A stretch of DNA of 64,000 nucleotides from positions 4,404,501 to 4,468,500 of the forward strand of contig JAMJFZ010003581.1 in the NCBI GenBank assembly GCA_026225945.1, written 5' to 3'. The DNA is from Cricetomys ansorgei. Lineage: Eukaryota; Chordata; Mammalia; Rodentia; Nesomyidae. Below the pieces are notes generated by a model, which worked only from the letters and a program-made list of their open reading frames with translations, had not been told where the DNA came from and did no database searches. Below, piece by piece: positions 40,530 to 50,640 of the stretch. Numbering within the stretch: the stretch's first letter is position 1; the number at the start of each line of letters is the position of its first letter. The position numbers were made by a program, and so were the translations under genes.

Positions 40530-41222
40530 GAGTCAGTGTCTTAATCTTTAGGACCTGAATCTCACTGTGTAGCCCGGGTGGACTTGAACTCATGGTGATC
40601 TGCCACCCTAAGCCTCCCAAATGCAGGGATGATTACAGGTGTAAGTCACTGTGGCTAGCTCTTAAGGTATCCAGGTCTGTCTGCAACTCTACCTACCCCC
40701 TTTGACAAAAAAAGTTTACTTTTATTTTTAATTATATGTATGTAGGTGGCGGTGGGCGGGATGTAAGTGCAGGTGCTTGGAGCTGAAGTTACAGATGTTT
40801 AACTGCCCTGGTGTGGGTCCTCTGGGAGAGCAGCAGGTGCTCTTAACTGCTGAGTCACCTCTGTTGTTTTGTGTTGTGAGAGAAGGTATCACTCCATAGC
40901 CCAGGCTGGCCTAGAACTTACTGTGTAGACCAGGTTGTCCTTCCTCATGGTTAGGATTGTGTTATAATCCATCATTCATTGCTCCCTTTATTTTATTTTT
41001 TTCTTTAAGTGCTCAGCATCTTGTACATGCTAGGCACATATTCTACCACTGAACTACTTTTGTTTTGTTTTGTTTTTTGTTTTTCAAGACAGATTTTCTG
41101 TTGTAACTCTGGCTGACCTGGAACTCACTCTGTAAACCAGGCTGGCCTCGAACTCCCAGTAATCTGCCTGCTTCTACCTCCCAAGTGCTGGGATTAAAAG
41201 CATGCGCCACCACCATCCAGCT
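40530..41222 (-). mobile_element. Run of five antisense SINEs (B4, B2, B1, ID-like, B1)
   Basis: B4 40530-40662 ('cactgtgtagcccgggtgga'). B2 40705-40860 ('ggagctgaagttacagatgt', ending taactgctgagtcacctctg). B1 40865-40960 ('catagcccaggctggcctag'). ID-like 40985-41065 ('cttgtacatgctaggcacat'). B1 41068-41222 ('tctgttgtaactctggctga', variant arm). All five share one orientation. Confidence 0.75.
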
Positions 41223-41654
41223 TACTGAGTTACTTTTTATTCTATTTTATTTTTTGGAAACGGGTCTCACCCCCTCAAATGTTGGGTGTAAAGGCAAACT
41301 CCACTGAATCTAGCCTGACTTATTTTAAACCTTAAGTTACACAGACAACAGGAGTGATGTCTCCTTTGTATCTTTCTCCACCTATCTACTGAAGTTTACC
41401 TATGCAGTACCTGACAGAGAGTAGGTCTCCTGTGAGTGATGCAGGAGGAATTAACTGGCTTCAAGGATTGTACGTAATCTGTGCCAGGCCATTTCCTGGT
41501 TGGTTCTCTCAACAAGGTATGAAGAAGGATTCCTTTAGAGCTTCCACTCATTCTTTCCTCTCTTTTCTCCTGTCTTTCAACAAAGGAAGGAACCCTAGTA
41601 CAAGAAGCAAGTTGACTTAGGACAGACCAGCGTATTAGCTATAGAATTGGCCTG
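41223..41654. other. No recognised feature
   Basis: A B4-like scrap may occupy 41225-41320 (aaacgggtctcac); the remainder is unassigned. Confidence 0.45.
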
Positions 41655-41835
41655 TATTCTGTGCACAGGCTCTACCACTTCAAAGTTATGTGATCTTAGG
41701 CAACTTGAATTACCCTTTGAGTTTCCTATAGTTGTACTGCTTGCTCAGAGTGTTGCAATGAGAGACATGTCTGGGGAGACCTATAAAGAGAATCTGATGG
41801 TATCTGAGACTCTGAACAGTCAGACAATGATTTCT
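41655..41835 (+). mobile_element. MIR SINE, sense
   Basis: 'ggctctaccacttcaaagtt' with atgtgatcttaggcaa, followed by 'tgctcagagtgttgcaatga', follows the MIR core. MIR is mammal-wide, so this site is old. Confidence 0.7.
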
Positions 41836-42228
41836 GTTATCGATGTCATCGCTGTTCCTACCGTCAGCATTTCCTTCTTCAATAACATATGGAGATGATA
41901 AGCTATTGTCTTAAAAGTTGCGGTTGAGTCCGTGATTGTTCTGTGAAAAAGACAGCCACTTGGCTAAGATCATGAGTACTCTGTGAAAACGTATTTGGTG
42001 GTAGGCGTTAGCAGACCAAAAAGGCCACTTAGGTAGGGTTTACCAGACTGGGAAGACCGGATTGGCAATCTAAGGAGTGTATGAAAACATTAGGGAGTAA
42101 GAGTAGGGATGAGAGAAAGGAAAAAGGGTCAAGATAAGGCCTAGGAAATGTTGGGGAGAAATGCAGTTGAAGTAAATAACGAGTCCAAGTCAGAGACATA
42201 CTACTCCTGATGGGGGAAAGAAGGTGTG

Positions 42229-42345
42229 CCGGCTAGTTTCTGTCACCTGGACGTGACCTATAGTCACCTGGGAAGAGGAAACCTCAGGTGAGTAATTGTC
42301 TTCATCAGATTGGCCTGTGGGCATGTCTCTGGGAGACAATTTCTT
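42229..42345 (+). mobile_element. ORR1-like MaLR LTR, sense, part 1
   Basis: 'gccggctagtttctgtcacc', 'gtcacctgggaagaggaaac' and 'cagattggcctgtgggcatg' are the 5' part; the match is broken at about 42346 by inserted sequence. Confidence 0.8.
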
Positions 42346-42612
42346 TTTCTTCCTTCCTTCCTTTGTTTCTTTTTATCTTTCCTGTCTGTAGTTGATCTCT
42401 CTCTCTCTCTTTCTTCTCCTTCTTCTTCTTCCTCCTCCTCCTCTTCCTTCTTCTTCTTGGGTTTTTTTTTTTTGTTTGTTTGTTTTTTGGCTTTTTTTTG
42501 AGACAGGGTCTATGAAGTCCTGGGAAGCCTGGAACTCACTATGTAGAGTAGGCTAGCTCAAACTCACAGAGATCTGCCTTTTGTCTGTCAAGTGCTAGGA
42601 TTAAACATGCCC
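42346..42612 (-). mobile_element. Antisense B1 with expanded polypyrimidine tail, inside ORR1
   Basis: A CT/CTT/CCT-rich run (42346-42500) followed by 'gagacagggtctatgaagtc' and 'gtgctaggattaaacatgcc'. The pyrimidine run is the complement of an expanded SINE tail. Confidence 0.8.
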
Positions 42613-42905
42613 AGGTATTTTCTTGATTAATGATTGATATAGGAGGGCCCAGCCCACCAGTGTCACCCCTGGGCAAGTGGTCCTGGGTTGTATGAGAAAA
42701 CAGGCTGAGCAAACCCTGGAGAGTGAGCCAGTAAATGACATTCTTCCAAGGTCTTCATTCGGTTTCTGCCTTCAGGTTCTGGCTTTGAGCTCTTGGCCCG
42801 GCTTCTTTTGGTGATGCCTGGAACCTGAAAGCTAAATAAGCCCTTTCCTCCCCAGTTGTCTTTGGTTAGTGTTTGTTATAACAACAGAAAGCAAAGTAGA
42901 ACTGA
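42613..42905 (+). mobile_element. ORR1-like MaLR LTR, sense, part 2
   Basis: 'ttttcttgattaatgattga' through 'aataagccctttcctcccca' and 'gttataacaacagaaagcaa' completes the LTR started at 42229. Confidence 0.85.
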
Positions 42906-43337
42906 AAGCATAGTCCATGTCGCCGGAGGAGTTCTGTAAAAAAGCAGACGGAGGCGCAGGGGGCCATTTACGATGACTCAATTTCCCTGATCATAAGGTG
43001 AAAGTATGAGTATAAGCCTCAAGGGTAAGGAGGTTGAACTGTCCTTAAAGGTCAAAGTGTTTCAGGCAAAGTAGCCTTGCCTTCCATATAACTAGACCTG
43101 AGAAAAGGCAGAGCAGGCTGAGGAGTCGTGGGCTGATTGGAGGCTGGAGAGCCTTGCTTATGAGCCACATATAGATTGTGGTGGGGCTGTGGGAGTGGTG
43201 AGATGTGGCCGGAAACCAGTAGAATGGAATGTGAATTCTTAGGACTGAGCAGAAAGGAACGTCTTGGTTTATGAGCTTTTTCTGCTTTGTCAGGCATTTA
43301 GTTCTTGGCATTAAAATAATGTCATTCAGTGTCCAGC

Positions 43338-43343
<6 letters not shown>
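42906..43343. other. No recognised feature
   Basis: Unassigned sequence; overlapping 81- and 88-codon minus frames have no recognisable product. Confidence 0.5.
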
Positions 43344-43368
<25 letters not shown>

Positions 43369-43461
43369 TCCTCAGCACTATCCTTGTACACTCACTCAAT
43401 CCCCAGCACCATACCCTCCACATTCAATCTCCAGGACTACACAGACACACACACACACACA

Positions 43462-43499
<38 letters not shown>
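43344..43499. repeat. Two (CA)n tracts, 43344-43368 and 43440-43499
   Basis: The tracts flank a CCAGCACTA/CCCAGCACC segment that itself looks duplicated (gtgtccagcattacac, ctcagcactatcc, cccagcaccatacc, tctccaggactacac), suggesting slippage and unequal exchange. Confidence 0.9.
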
Positions 43500-43503
<4 letters not shown>

Positions 43504-43784
43504 TTGATTCAAAGCTCCAATGTCAGATGAAAGATAAAACCTTCTCAGGATCTGCACAGTTAGGGAAGTTAAAAAGGGATCTAAAATAAAGTTTCCACTT
43601 CATGGGTTAGAAACAGATGATGGCTGTCTGGGCAGAAATACATCGATATAATAATTTGATGAGTGTCTCTTTGTACCATATTAGGTCAGTTGGTGGTCAA
43701 GAGATAATGAGCATCTAGGGCATCTTCTGTTCAGAGTCTCTTGGGTTTCTATTTTAAGAAGCCCTATCATGGAATTGTTATTTT

Positions 43785-44072
43785 TTGAGACAGGGTCTCA
43801 TGAGTGTTGGAATTACAAAAGTGGGCCACCATGTCTAGTTTGTATTGGTGCTGGGGATCAAGTCCAGAGCTTTTTATATGCCAGGCAAACACTCTACTAA
43901 CCTCAGTAGTCCTCATCCCTAGTCCTCCTTTTCTGACTTTTTAGACTTGGGTTCATGTAGCACAGGCTGGCCTCGAACTCACTGTGTAGCTGAAGATGAC
44001 CGGCAGCCTCTGATCTTCCTTCATCTACTTCCCAAGTGCTGGGATTCAGGCACGAACTTCCATGCCTGGCAC
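43785..44072 (-). mobile_element. Antisense B4 (43785-43930) and B1 (43935-44072)
   Basis: B4: 'gggccaccatgtctagtttg' and 'gctggggatcaagtccagag' in order. B1: 'cacaggctggcctcgaactc' and 'acttcccaagtgctgggatt'. Confidence 0.8.
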
Positions 44073-44524
44073 GCTGTGTAATTTATAAAAGTTCCGAGTA
44101 AAGAAAACACAAATTAGTAATATTACTGTCTTTTTTAAAAGTTTCCCTATAGTAGAGTGATTTTTGATATGTACACACTTGATTTGGGGATGATACAGTA
44201 CAATAATATTTACTGCAAAGAACAAGAAAATGGGCTAATAAAATGGAAAGACAATTCTCAAAAGACTAAAGTACAATGTCTAATTAATAAATGTATATAA
44301 AAAGTTCAATCTCTTGAGTCATCAGAGATTGCAAATTAAAATTACATTGAGATTCCATCTCGACCCAGTCAGAATGGTAGTCATCACGAAAACAAATGAT
44401 AAAGCATCCAGGTCTGTAATCTCAGGGCTCAGGAGACAGAGGAGGATCAGAAGTTCATCATCTTCAGCTATAGAGTGAATTAGGAAGCCAGCCTGAGATG
44501 CAAAACAAATAGCAATAAAAAAAG

Positions 44525-44690
44525 GGAAACCTCTCTGGGTCTGGTGGCACACAATCGACTCTTGGCGCTCAGGAGGGAGGCAGAGGCAGGGGGATCTCTA
44601 TGAATTTCAGGTCAGCCTGGTCAATATAGTCTATTCCAGGCCAGCCAGGGCTACACAGTGATGCCCTGTACAAAAAAAAAAGAGAAAAAG
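44525..44690 (+). mobile_element. B1 SINE, sense, inside the L1
   Basis: 'caggtcagcctggtcaatat' and 'gccagggctacacagtgatg' then an A run. Confidence 0.85.
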
Positions 44691-44849
44691 GGGGAAACCC
44701 CATACAGTGCTGACGGGAATGAAGTAGTGTAGCTATACTGACAGTTAGCAGAGAGGTTCCTCAAAGTATTAAAAACAAATATTTACCATATGACTGGGAC
44801 TCTAAGCCAACATGTCACAGAGACACTTGTACATCAATTCCCCCTTCCC

Positions 44850-44985
44850 CCCCAAGACAGGGTGTCTCTGTTGTAACTCTGGCTGATCTAGAACTCACTC
44901 TGTAGACCAGGATGGCCTTGAATTCACAGACTTTGCCTCCTGTGTGCTAGGATTAAAGGCGTGTACCACTACTACCACCCAGCTA
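44850..44985 (-). mobile_element. B1 SINE, antisense, inside the L1
   Basis: 'ctctgttgtaactctggctg' (variant arm), 'actctgtagaccaggatggc' and 'gctaggattaaaggcgtgta'. Confidence 0.9.
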
Positions 44986-45514
44986 TCAGTGTTTATTGTA
45001 GTAATATTCACAGTAGCTAAGTGGTAGAACAAACCTAGGTGTCCATCAACAGAGAAATGGATGAAAAAGGCGATATCTATATCTATATACATACCTATGT
45101 TTGCAATGATACGTTTTTTAGTCATAAAGAAAAAAATGAAATTAGACGTTACTTACAGTAAGGTGGGTGCAACTGGATACAATATTAAGCAAAGAAACTC
45201 AGTCTCAGAGAAACAGATATTGTATGTTTCCTCTCATTTGTGATTCCTAGATTTTACATAGATATTTGAAGTTATGCATGTACTATGACAGGAAGGTAGA
45301 AGTGATACCATGGAGACAAACAAAAGGGATTAAAGGGACAGGGGGTGTGAGGAAGGGGAGAGGGAATGAAGAAGAGGAAGAGAAGAGGGAGAAAGGATAT
45401 GGGGGAAAAAAGATTTTGATCTCTATATACTCTATACTTGTATAAAAATGCCCTTAGGTAATATGGGACCACGTAGAACAAACATGCACAAATAAATAAA
45501 AATATAAAATAAAG

Positions 45515-45650
45515 CAAGCAGTATTCAGGAGGCAGAAGAAGATAGTTTGCTGTAATATCAAGGTTAGCCTGGTCTACATAGTGAGTTCTAGGCTAGCCAT
45601 GGCTACACAGTGAGACCTCAAAACCAAACCAAAACCAACAAACCAAGGTC
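45515..45650 (+). mobile_element. B1 SINE, sense, 5' truncated
   Basis: 'gtattcaggaggcagaagaa', 'agcctggtctacatagtgag' and ggctacacagtgagacctc. Confidence 0.8.
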
Positions 45651-46372
45651 AGAGCAGGAGGGAAAGTGCACATTTTATTGGTCTGTTCTATGTTGGTACA
45701 GCACCCCCCCCCCCCCGTTTTTTAAACTAGGAAATTTCATTTAAACAATGGTGAATTAAAGCACTCAAGCACTCTTAAAGAGTTCTGAGCTGAAAATGAC
45801 ATTTCTTAAAAGACAGGGTGTGTATTTCCTGCTGTGAGTCTGTTTCTAGCCTCTGCTGTGCCTTATTGATGGGTTTAATGATTATATTAGTACAGAGTGT
45901 GTGCTTACTGACTGAGGGTAGTGGGTGCTTAATCTGTGCTTATGGAGGCAAAAGTTTTGTGCTTAATTCTTTGGACTTTTCTTTTTATTTCTTGAAATGA
46001 TTGCAGATGTAGCTGAAAGAGCAAAGGAACTATCTACTTAATGTCCTTCATTATGCTCAGCTCACTGCCAGGGATTCTGGTCCCCTGGGTTTCTGGTTAC
46101 ATACCTGCTTGTTGTCCTAGAAGTCTTCTCTCAGTCTTCACAGGGAATTTGGATTTTCTTCTAGCAGGATCCCTAAGGCTGCCTCTTTAAATGCTAGGAA
46201 CTGGACTTTTCATCTCTGTATTTATGATGTAGCAGCTTCTTGTTTATGCTAGGTATTAAGTGTTGAATTAATACGTACTCACGCCGGGAAATTCTTTATG
46301 TAATACTGTAACTGAGTTTTGGAAAAATGCAAATGTATTTGTTGATTGGATTGTTGAAAGCATCTGACAATG
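45651..46372. other. No recognised feature; C-run at 45703-45717
   Basis: Unassigned sequence apart from a roughly 15-base C run. Confidence 0.5.
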
Positions 46373-46755
46373 GGGTGCCGAAGAGATGGCTCAGTGTTAA
46401 GAGCAGTTGCTGCTCTTGCAGAGGACTGGGGGTGGATTCCCAGCAGCTATATGGTGGTTCATAACCTTCCTCAACTCCTGTTCCAAAAGATCTGATACCT
46501 TCTTCTGGTCTCACAGGGCATCAGACAAGCACATGGTATACACACATTCATGCAGCAAAATACTCATACACATGAAAATAAATAATTCTTTTTTCCTGAG
46601 ACAGGGTTCCTCTGTTGTATCTCTGGCTGTCCTCCAACTCACTCTATAGATGAGGCTGGCCTTGCCTGAGACTCGCAGGGATCCACCTGCCTCTGCCTCC
46701 TGAGATTAAAGGTGAGTGCCACCACCACCTGGCAAAAATAAATCTTTTAAAAAAA
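46373..46755 (+). mobile_element. B2 SINE, sense, with an antisense B1 inserted in its tail
   Basis: The B2 (46373-46587) has 'aagagatggctcagtgttaa', 'gtggattcccagcagctata' and catgaaaataaataattc. The antisense B1 (46588-46738) has 'tctgttgtatctctggctgt' and 'tgcctctgcctcctgagatt'. The B2 tail resumes as aaaaataaatcttttaaaa. Confidence 0.85.
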
Positions 46756-46799
46756 GTATTTCACAATCAAGAGGGGTCAGTTTTAAGTATGGCATGGAA

Positions 46800-47030
46800 A
46801 GCCAGGCATGGTAGCTACACTTTTAAGTCCAGCACTGGATAGGCAGAGACAGAGGATCTCTGTGAGTACCAGGCCAGCCTGAGTTACATGGTAAGACCCC
46901 GTACAAACAAAATATCATAGAACGGCAGCACGCACCCGAAGCCCCAGCCTTTGGGAGGAGAGCAGGCAGATGACAAGTTGGAGACCAACCTGAGCTACAA
47001 AGTGAGAACCTGTCACAGATTAAGAGTTTT
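46800..47030 (+). mobile_element. Two sense B1-type SINEs (46800-46915, 46918-47030)
   Basis: The first shows 'gccaggcatggtagctacac' and 'accaggccagcctgagttac'. The second shows 'cccagcctttgggaggagag' and 'aacctgagctacaaagtgag'. Confidence 0.75.
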
Positions 47031-48156
47031 CCCATTTTGGGAGACTACTGCTTCTTGAACTAGACTCTTGAGGAGAGCCTTTGAGGCTCCTATGACTTGC
47101 CTAGACACCAGCATTCAGTCAAGTGCAAACAGTGTCTTTAAAAAGATCCCTGCAGTTGGCAGAGTGGTGGAGCATTTGTTTGAATGGAGCCATAGTTTTA
47201 CTTTTCTTTATTACTATTACTAATTAATTAAAAGCAAATTTTCAGAGCTGTGGAGGAACTCCGGGCTTGTGCACACTAGGTAAGCACTCTACCACTGAAC
47301 CTCTCCACCAACCCTAGGGTTAAAAACTTTGAAAAGAATTACAATAGTGAGAATGCCTAGAGTGGTCACATGTCTGAGCATATCCCCCAAAGTGCTAGTG
47401 GAATAACAGGATCCTGTCACACAGGCTGATGGATGGGACGCCAGTTTGAACAGAGGGTAGGGGGAGGGGACCTAGGGGAGGAGACTGGATGCTCATTTTT
47501 CTTCATGAATTCACAGTGTAGGCTTTGTGATTAAGATTATAATTTCCTACAATTGTTTTCTAAAGAGTGATTTTTTAAAAAAAAAGATTGAGGTGGTAGG
47601 AACTTAGCTGCCACATAAGTTAGCCAAGCTAAACAAGATAACAATTAAAACACTCCTCAGGAAACCTGCTACTTTGAAACGAAGAACAAAGAAACAAAGA
47701 AGAATTAGTTGCTGGCAACTTTTGAGCTCAACAAGTACTTTAAAAACAACCTGATTTAGTTACCATTTAATTTTCTTTCTTTACTATACTGGTCCTTGTA
47801 AAGTAGTTTTTATCAAGAGGAAAAGAATTGGTGATTTTCAACTCAGTTATTTTCTGATTAAGTCCTAAGAAACTTCAGGAAAACATAATGCTAGGCAAAC
47901 ATGCATTAGCTTGGTTGGAAATTGTGTCAGTCACAGGGATTGTAACATTCTTTGAAGCCAGATTAACTGTATAGAAGAAAAAAAAAAAATGGAAATGGTC
48001 AAAGTGAAACGAATCCATTGCCCTGGAATATAAAGAGTTGAGAATTGCTGAGCTAACATTGTCACAACACTCAGAAGAAGTTTAGAAAGTACTTCAAGAA
48101 CCATCTTGCTGGCCCTAGGAAGTACTTTTACATAGTTTTTAAAGGCAAATTTCTGA
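47031..48156. other. Mostly unassigned; ID-like antisense copy at 47240-47322
   Basis: The ID-like complement includes 'ggaactccgggcttgtgcac' and ctctaccactgaacctctcc. A 13-base A run lies near 47978. Nothing else is recognised. Confidence 0.5.
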
Positions 48157-48357
48157 GGGCTGGATGAATGGCTCAGCTGTTAAAGGCACTGGCTGTTCCC
48201 GTGGAAGACCTGGGTTTGGTTCCCAGCACTCACATCTGGTGGCTCAAAATTGCCTGAAACTCCAGCTCTAGAGGATTTATTGACCTTTTCCCAGGCATCG
48301 GCACACAGTGATACACAGACATGTAGGAACCCACACACGCATGTAAAAATAAATACA
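48157..48357 (+). mobile_element. B2 SINE, sense
   Basis: 'gggctggatgaatggctcag', 'ctgggtttggttcccagcac' and 'cgcatgtaaaaataaataca'. Confidence 0.9.
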
Positions 48358-48439
48358 TTTGTGGATTTCATGTTTTTATCTTTGGAGGACACTACTAACT
48401 TCAGGACCATGGTAGTGGTTGGGTTTTCCCTCTCCCCTG

Positions 48440-48665
48440 TCCTGCCCCTTCCCCTGAGACTTGCCTTGCTGTTCATAACTCAATTTCCTTTAAGCTCTCA
48501 TACATCTGACTCTTGTCTACTTCAGGCTGTGTTTATGTCCTACCTTTGGGTTAGAATGCAAAGTCACTGGGGATAAGAGCTATGAATTTTTTACTCGTGT
48601 TGTTTCCTTGTCAGGAGACAATGAACACAATGTTCAGTAACTATTTGTTGACTAAGACAAGGCAG
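48440..48665 (+). mobile_element. Ancient L2-like LINE 3' end
   Basis: 'ggttagaatgcaaagtcact' (for tagaatgtaagctccatgag), ttgtttccttgt and 'gttcagtaactatttgttga' parallel the L2 3' end. Confidence 0.55.
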
Positions 48666-48949
48666 TGTTCTGTGAGTTCAGGGCTATGCAGCTGTTATCT
48701 TGTTTGCTTGTGCAAATTAAATGTTTCCCTTGTTTCTTCCTGGACAGAACTAATTGTTAATGTCTTATCCACCGTGAATCTTACAATTCCGGTTTCAAAA
48801 TCACCATGACAATCTTTTCAGAAGTAGTAAAAGATGCCCAAAGCAGGCCTATAGGAAATAGTGGGAACTGATACTTACAAAGTTACTACTGTTGAAGCAG
48901 ACACCATGTTCTACACTGTAAAGATTTCTTTCAACACACTTAAGAGCTG

Positions 48950-49145
48950 AAGCTCCAGTCAGGTTCATTTACCCAAGGAGTTACAAAAGGTAAGTGGCAG
49001 GGTTGAATTTCAGAGTCCCATGTCGGCCTGGTTCCAAAGGGCAAGGCAGTTTAAGTGTCTGGTAGCTGTGACGATTCAATGACATAATTTCTTGAAAAAC
49101 CACTAGGCACAATAGTTGGCAGTCAATACACGTTGCTTCCACATA
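48950..49145 (+). mobile_element. MIR-like fragment, sense
   Basis: 'ggtaagtggcagggttgaat' and later 'gtgacgattcaatgacataa' with actaggcacaatagttggcagtcaatacac parallel a MIR core and 3' end. Confidence 0.5.
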
Positions 49146-49614
49146 TTTGCTCAGGCGTTGAACTTTATTTTTTTTCAAGTAGGAGGGCAGGAAAAAAAAA
49201 AAAGAAATTAGGATGAATTAATTACATTTGTCTATAATTCGAAGAAAGCTCCTGTCTGATTGCTATAATCATGTGTCGGCGTTCATATTGCCTCTAGGAA
49301 AATGTCTGGCAATGTTTCAAACCACGGATCCCAATTTAGAACAATTTCTATTTCCAAAGAGGGAGTAGGAAGTCGTCCTTGGCCAACAAGAGACTGAAGG
49401 AATACAGCGATGTATTCCTATGAAAGCAATCTATTGCGTGCCTCCCACACCCCAAGGGAGAGCCGGTGCTTTTGACTCCTAGGGAACTTGGCAGGTGAAC
49501 TGTGGGGTCCCCCACACGAGCTGGGCCAACCTTGACCTTGGACATCAAAGCGCTCTCTCCCCTACTTTTAAAACTCTCTTAGACCTCCCGCAGGCTACAT
49601 CTTGGCAGAGAAGA
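49146..49614. other. Unassigned sequence immediately upstream of the CpG island
   Basis: Apart from poly-A/T runs near 49168 and 49190 I recognise no repeat in the 400 bp before the island. The absence of mobile elements is consistent with promoter-proximal DNA. Confidence 0.5.
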
Positions 49615-49731
49615 AAGCGGGGGCAACCGAGAGGCTCCCTTTGCAGAACACCCCCGAAGCCGCCCGCAGCCCGCGGCACCTGGAGGAGGGCGGGGCGCGC
49701 GCGCGCAGCCAGCCCTCCCCACCCCGCCCCG

Positions 49732-49739
49732 TGACGTCA
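49732..49739. promoter_or_regulatory. Consensus full CRE (TGACGTCA)
   Basis: An exact palindromic cAMP-response element next to a GC box, about 480 bp upstream of the start codon. Known to bind CREB/ATF factors. Use in this promoter is inference. Confidence 0.7.
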
Positions 49740-49806
49740 CCGCACCTGGCACCCGCCGCGTGAGGCTGGGTGGCGCGTGGGGGCCCAGGGGGGCGTGGCC
49801 GGGGAG

Positions 49807-49822
49807 AAAAAAAAAAAAAAAA
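49807..49822. repeat. Poly(A) run inside the CpG island
   Basis: A 16-base A run just upstream of the palindrome, unusual in otherwise GC-rich sequence. It is not the tail of a recognisable SINE. Confidence 0.8.
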
Positions 49823-49831
49823 CCCCAGATC

Positions 49832-49845
49832 ATTCTCGCGAGAAT
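49832..49845. promoter_or_regulatory. TCTCGCGAGA palindrome in a 14-bp perfect inverted repeat
   Basis: ATTCTCGCGAGAAT is self-complementary across 14 bases. TCTCGCGAGA is a known CpG-island core-promoter element (linked to Kaiso/ZBTB33), often found close to the start site. That suggests initiation within the following 100-200 bp. Confidence 0.75.
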
Positions 49846-50132
49846 TCGTCCCAGCCGGGGTCCCAACTTCCCCCCCCGCCCCCCCCGCACTGACCCAGCT
49901 CGGTGTAGAGCGTGGCGTGCTCGGCCCCTGAGGGAGTGGGTGCGGGGCGGGCTGTCCGTGAGAGCCCAGCGGCGGGCGGAAGCGACCGGGACTGGAGGGG
50001 CGGGGAGGGGGGGGCGGGGAGGGGGTGCACCGCGGCAAGAGCGTGCCCTCTGCGCACGCGCGCGCACGCCCGGCGCTCGCCCCCGCCTGCCGAGGCCGGC
50101 GCTTGAGGAGCGGCCGAGCGCGCCGCGGGCGG

Positions 50133-50159
50133 ATGGAGGCGCCTCCCCGCCGCGCCTGA
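50133..50159 (+). other. Upstream ORF, 8 codons (MEAPPRRA)
   Basis: It begins ATGG with G at -3 (gcggATGG), giving a fair Kozak context, and stops 54 bases before the main ATG. If the 5' UTR includes it, it would be expected to dampen translation of the main frame while allowing re-initiation. Function is inference. Confidence 0.55.
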
Positions 50160-50213
50160 GCCGGAGCACGGAAGGGGGCCGCGGGGCCGCGCTCTCCGCG
50201 CCAGAGCCGCAGC

Positions 50214-50217
50214 ATGG
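50214..50217 (+). CDS. First coding exon end: ATG plus one base, then splice donor
   Basis: The ATG at 50214-50216 has A at -3 and G at +4, a strong Kozak context. Directly after the +4 G comes GTAAGC, a good splice donor. Exon 1 would thus be mostly 5' UTR and would encode Met and the first base of codon 2, which must encode Gly, Ala, Val, Asp or Glu. Without splicing the frame closes after about 16 codons, so a spliced message is the better reading. Exon 2 was not found in the remaining 13.8 kb, which fits a long first intron. Calcineurin B regulatory subunit (PPP3R1), a Met-Gly protein, is one candidate from memory. I do not assign it because no further coding sequence is visible. Confidence 0.7.
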
Positions 50218-50640
50218 GTAAGCACCGCCGCTCCGCGTACGAGGGTCGGGGCGGGATGGGCGCTTAACTCGCGGTTCCTCCGCGGGACGGCGGGGGCTCG
50301 AACTCGTGACCGGCCTCCGCGCGCTCTCCCGGAGCCTCCGGCTTTGATGGGGTTGGGGGGGCGGGCGGTCGCCAACTTGACTCCCTCCGAGGCTTGGTTA
50401 TAATTTGGGTTTTTAAGGAAGGAAAAGAAAAATGCAGTCATGCCCCCAGATCCTATACGCGCGCACAGACGTCGTGTTCTAGATAACTCGGGGCGCAGCA
50501 AAATAAATAACTTCTGCTTGCGGTCGGCTGGGCTCGGCACTGATTTGCGTCCGCTCTCGCCTTCCCCTTTCGGTGGGTCAGTGTTTGGAACCGTGCTCCC
50601 GGCCCTCGTCGGTCGTCTCCCCCCCGTCAGGTGTGTTGGC

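Larger units (their letters stand above)
44220..45510 (+). mobile_element. Old LINE-1 3' part, sense, split by three SINEs
   Basis: ORF2 C-terminal DNA is recognisable at 44225-44395 ('cattgagattccatctcgac', ccagtcagaatggtagtcatc), 44695-44845 and 44986-45260 ('aacaaacctaggtgtccatc'). It is followed by a purine-rich 3' UTR (45320-45410). Stops are frequent. Insertions: B4-like sense 44395-44500, B1 sense 44525-44690, B1 antisense 44850-44985. Confidence 0.8.
49615..50640. promoter_or_regulatory. CpG island promoter
   Basis: This is the only CpG-dense stretch in the window. It holds repeated GC boxes (ccccgcccc at 49721-49730; ggggcggggaggggg around 50012-50026), a GC dinucleotide run at 49693-49706 and a second at 50056-50067, and no TATA box near the probable start. 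CpG density falls after about 50,350 but stays raised to about 50,640. Transcription is inferred on the + strand because a splice donor follows the ATG at 50214. Confidence 0.9.

Noticed and set aside
50214..50217. Naming the gene PPP3R1
   Set aside because: The Met-Gly start and exon border are compatible, but with only four coding bases in view the identity would be a guess; the symbol was left blank.
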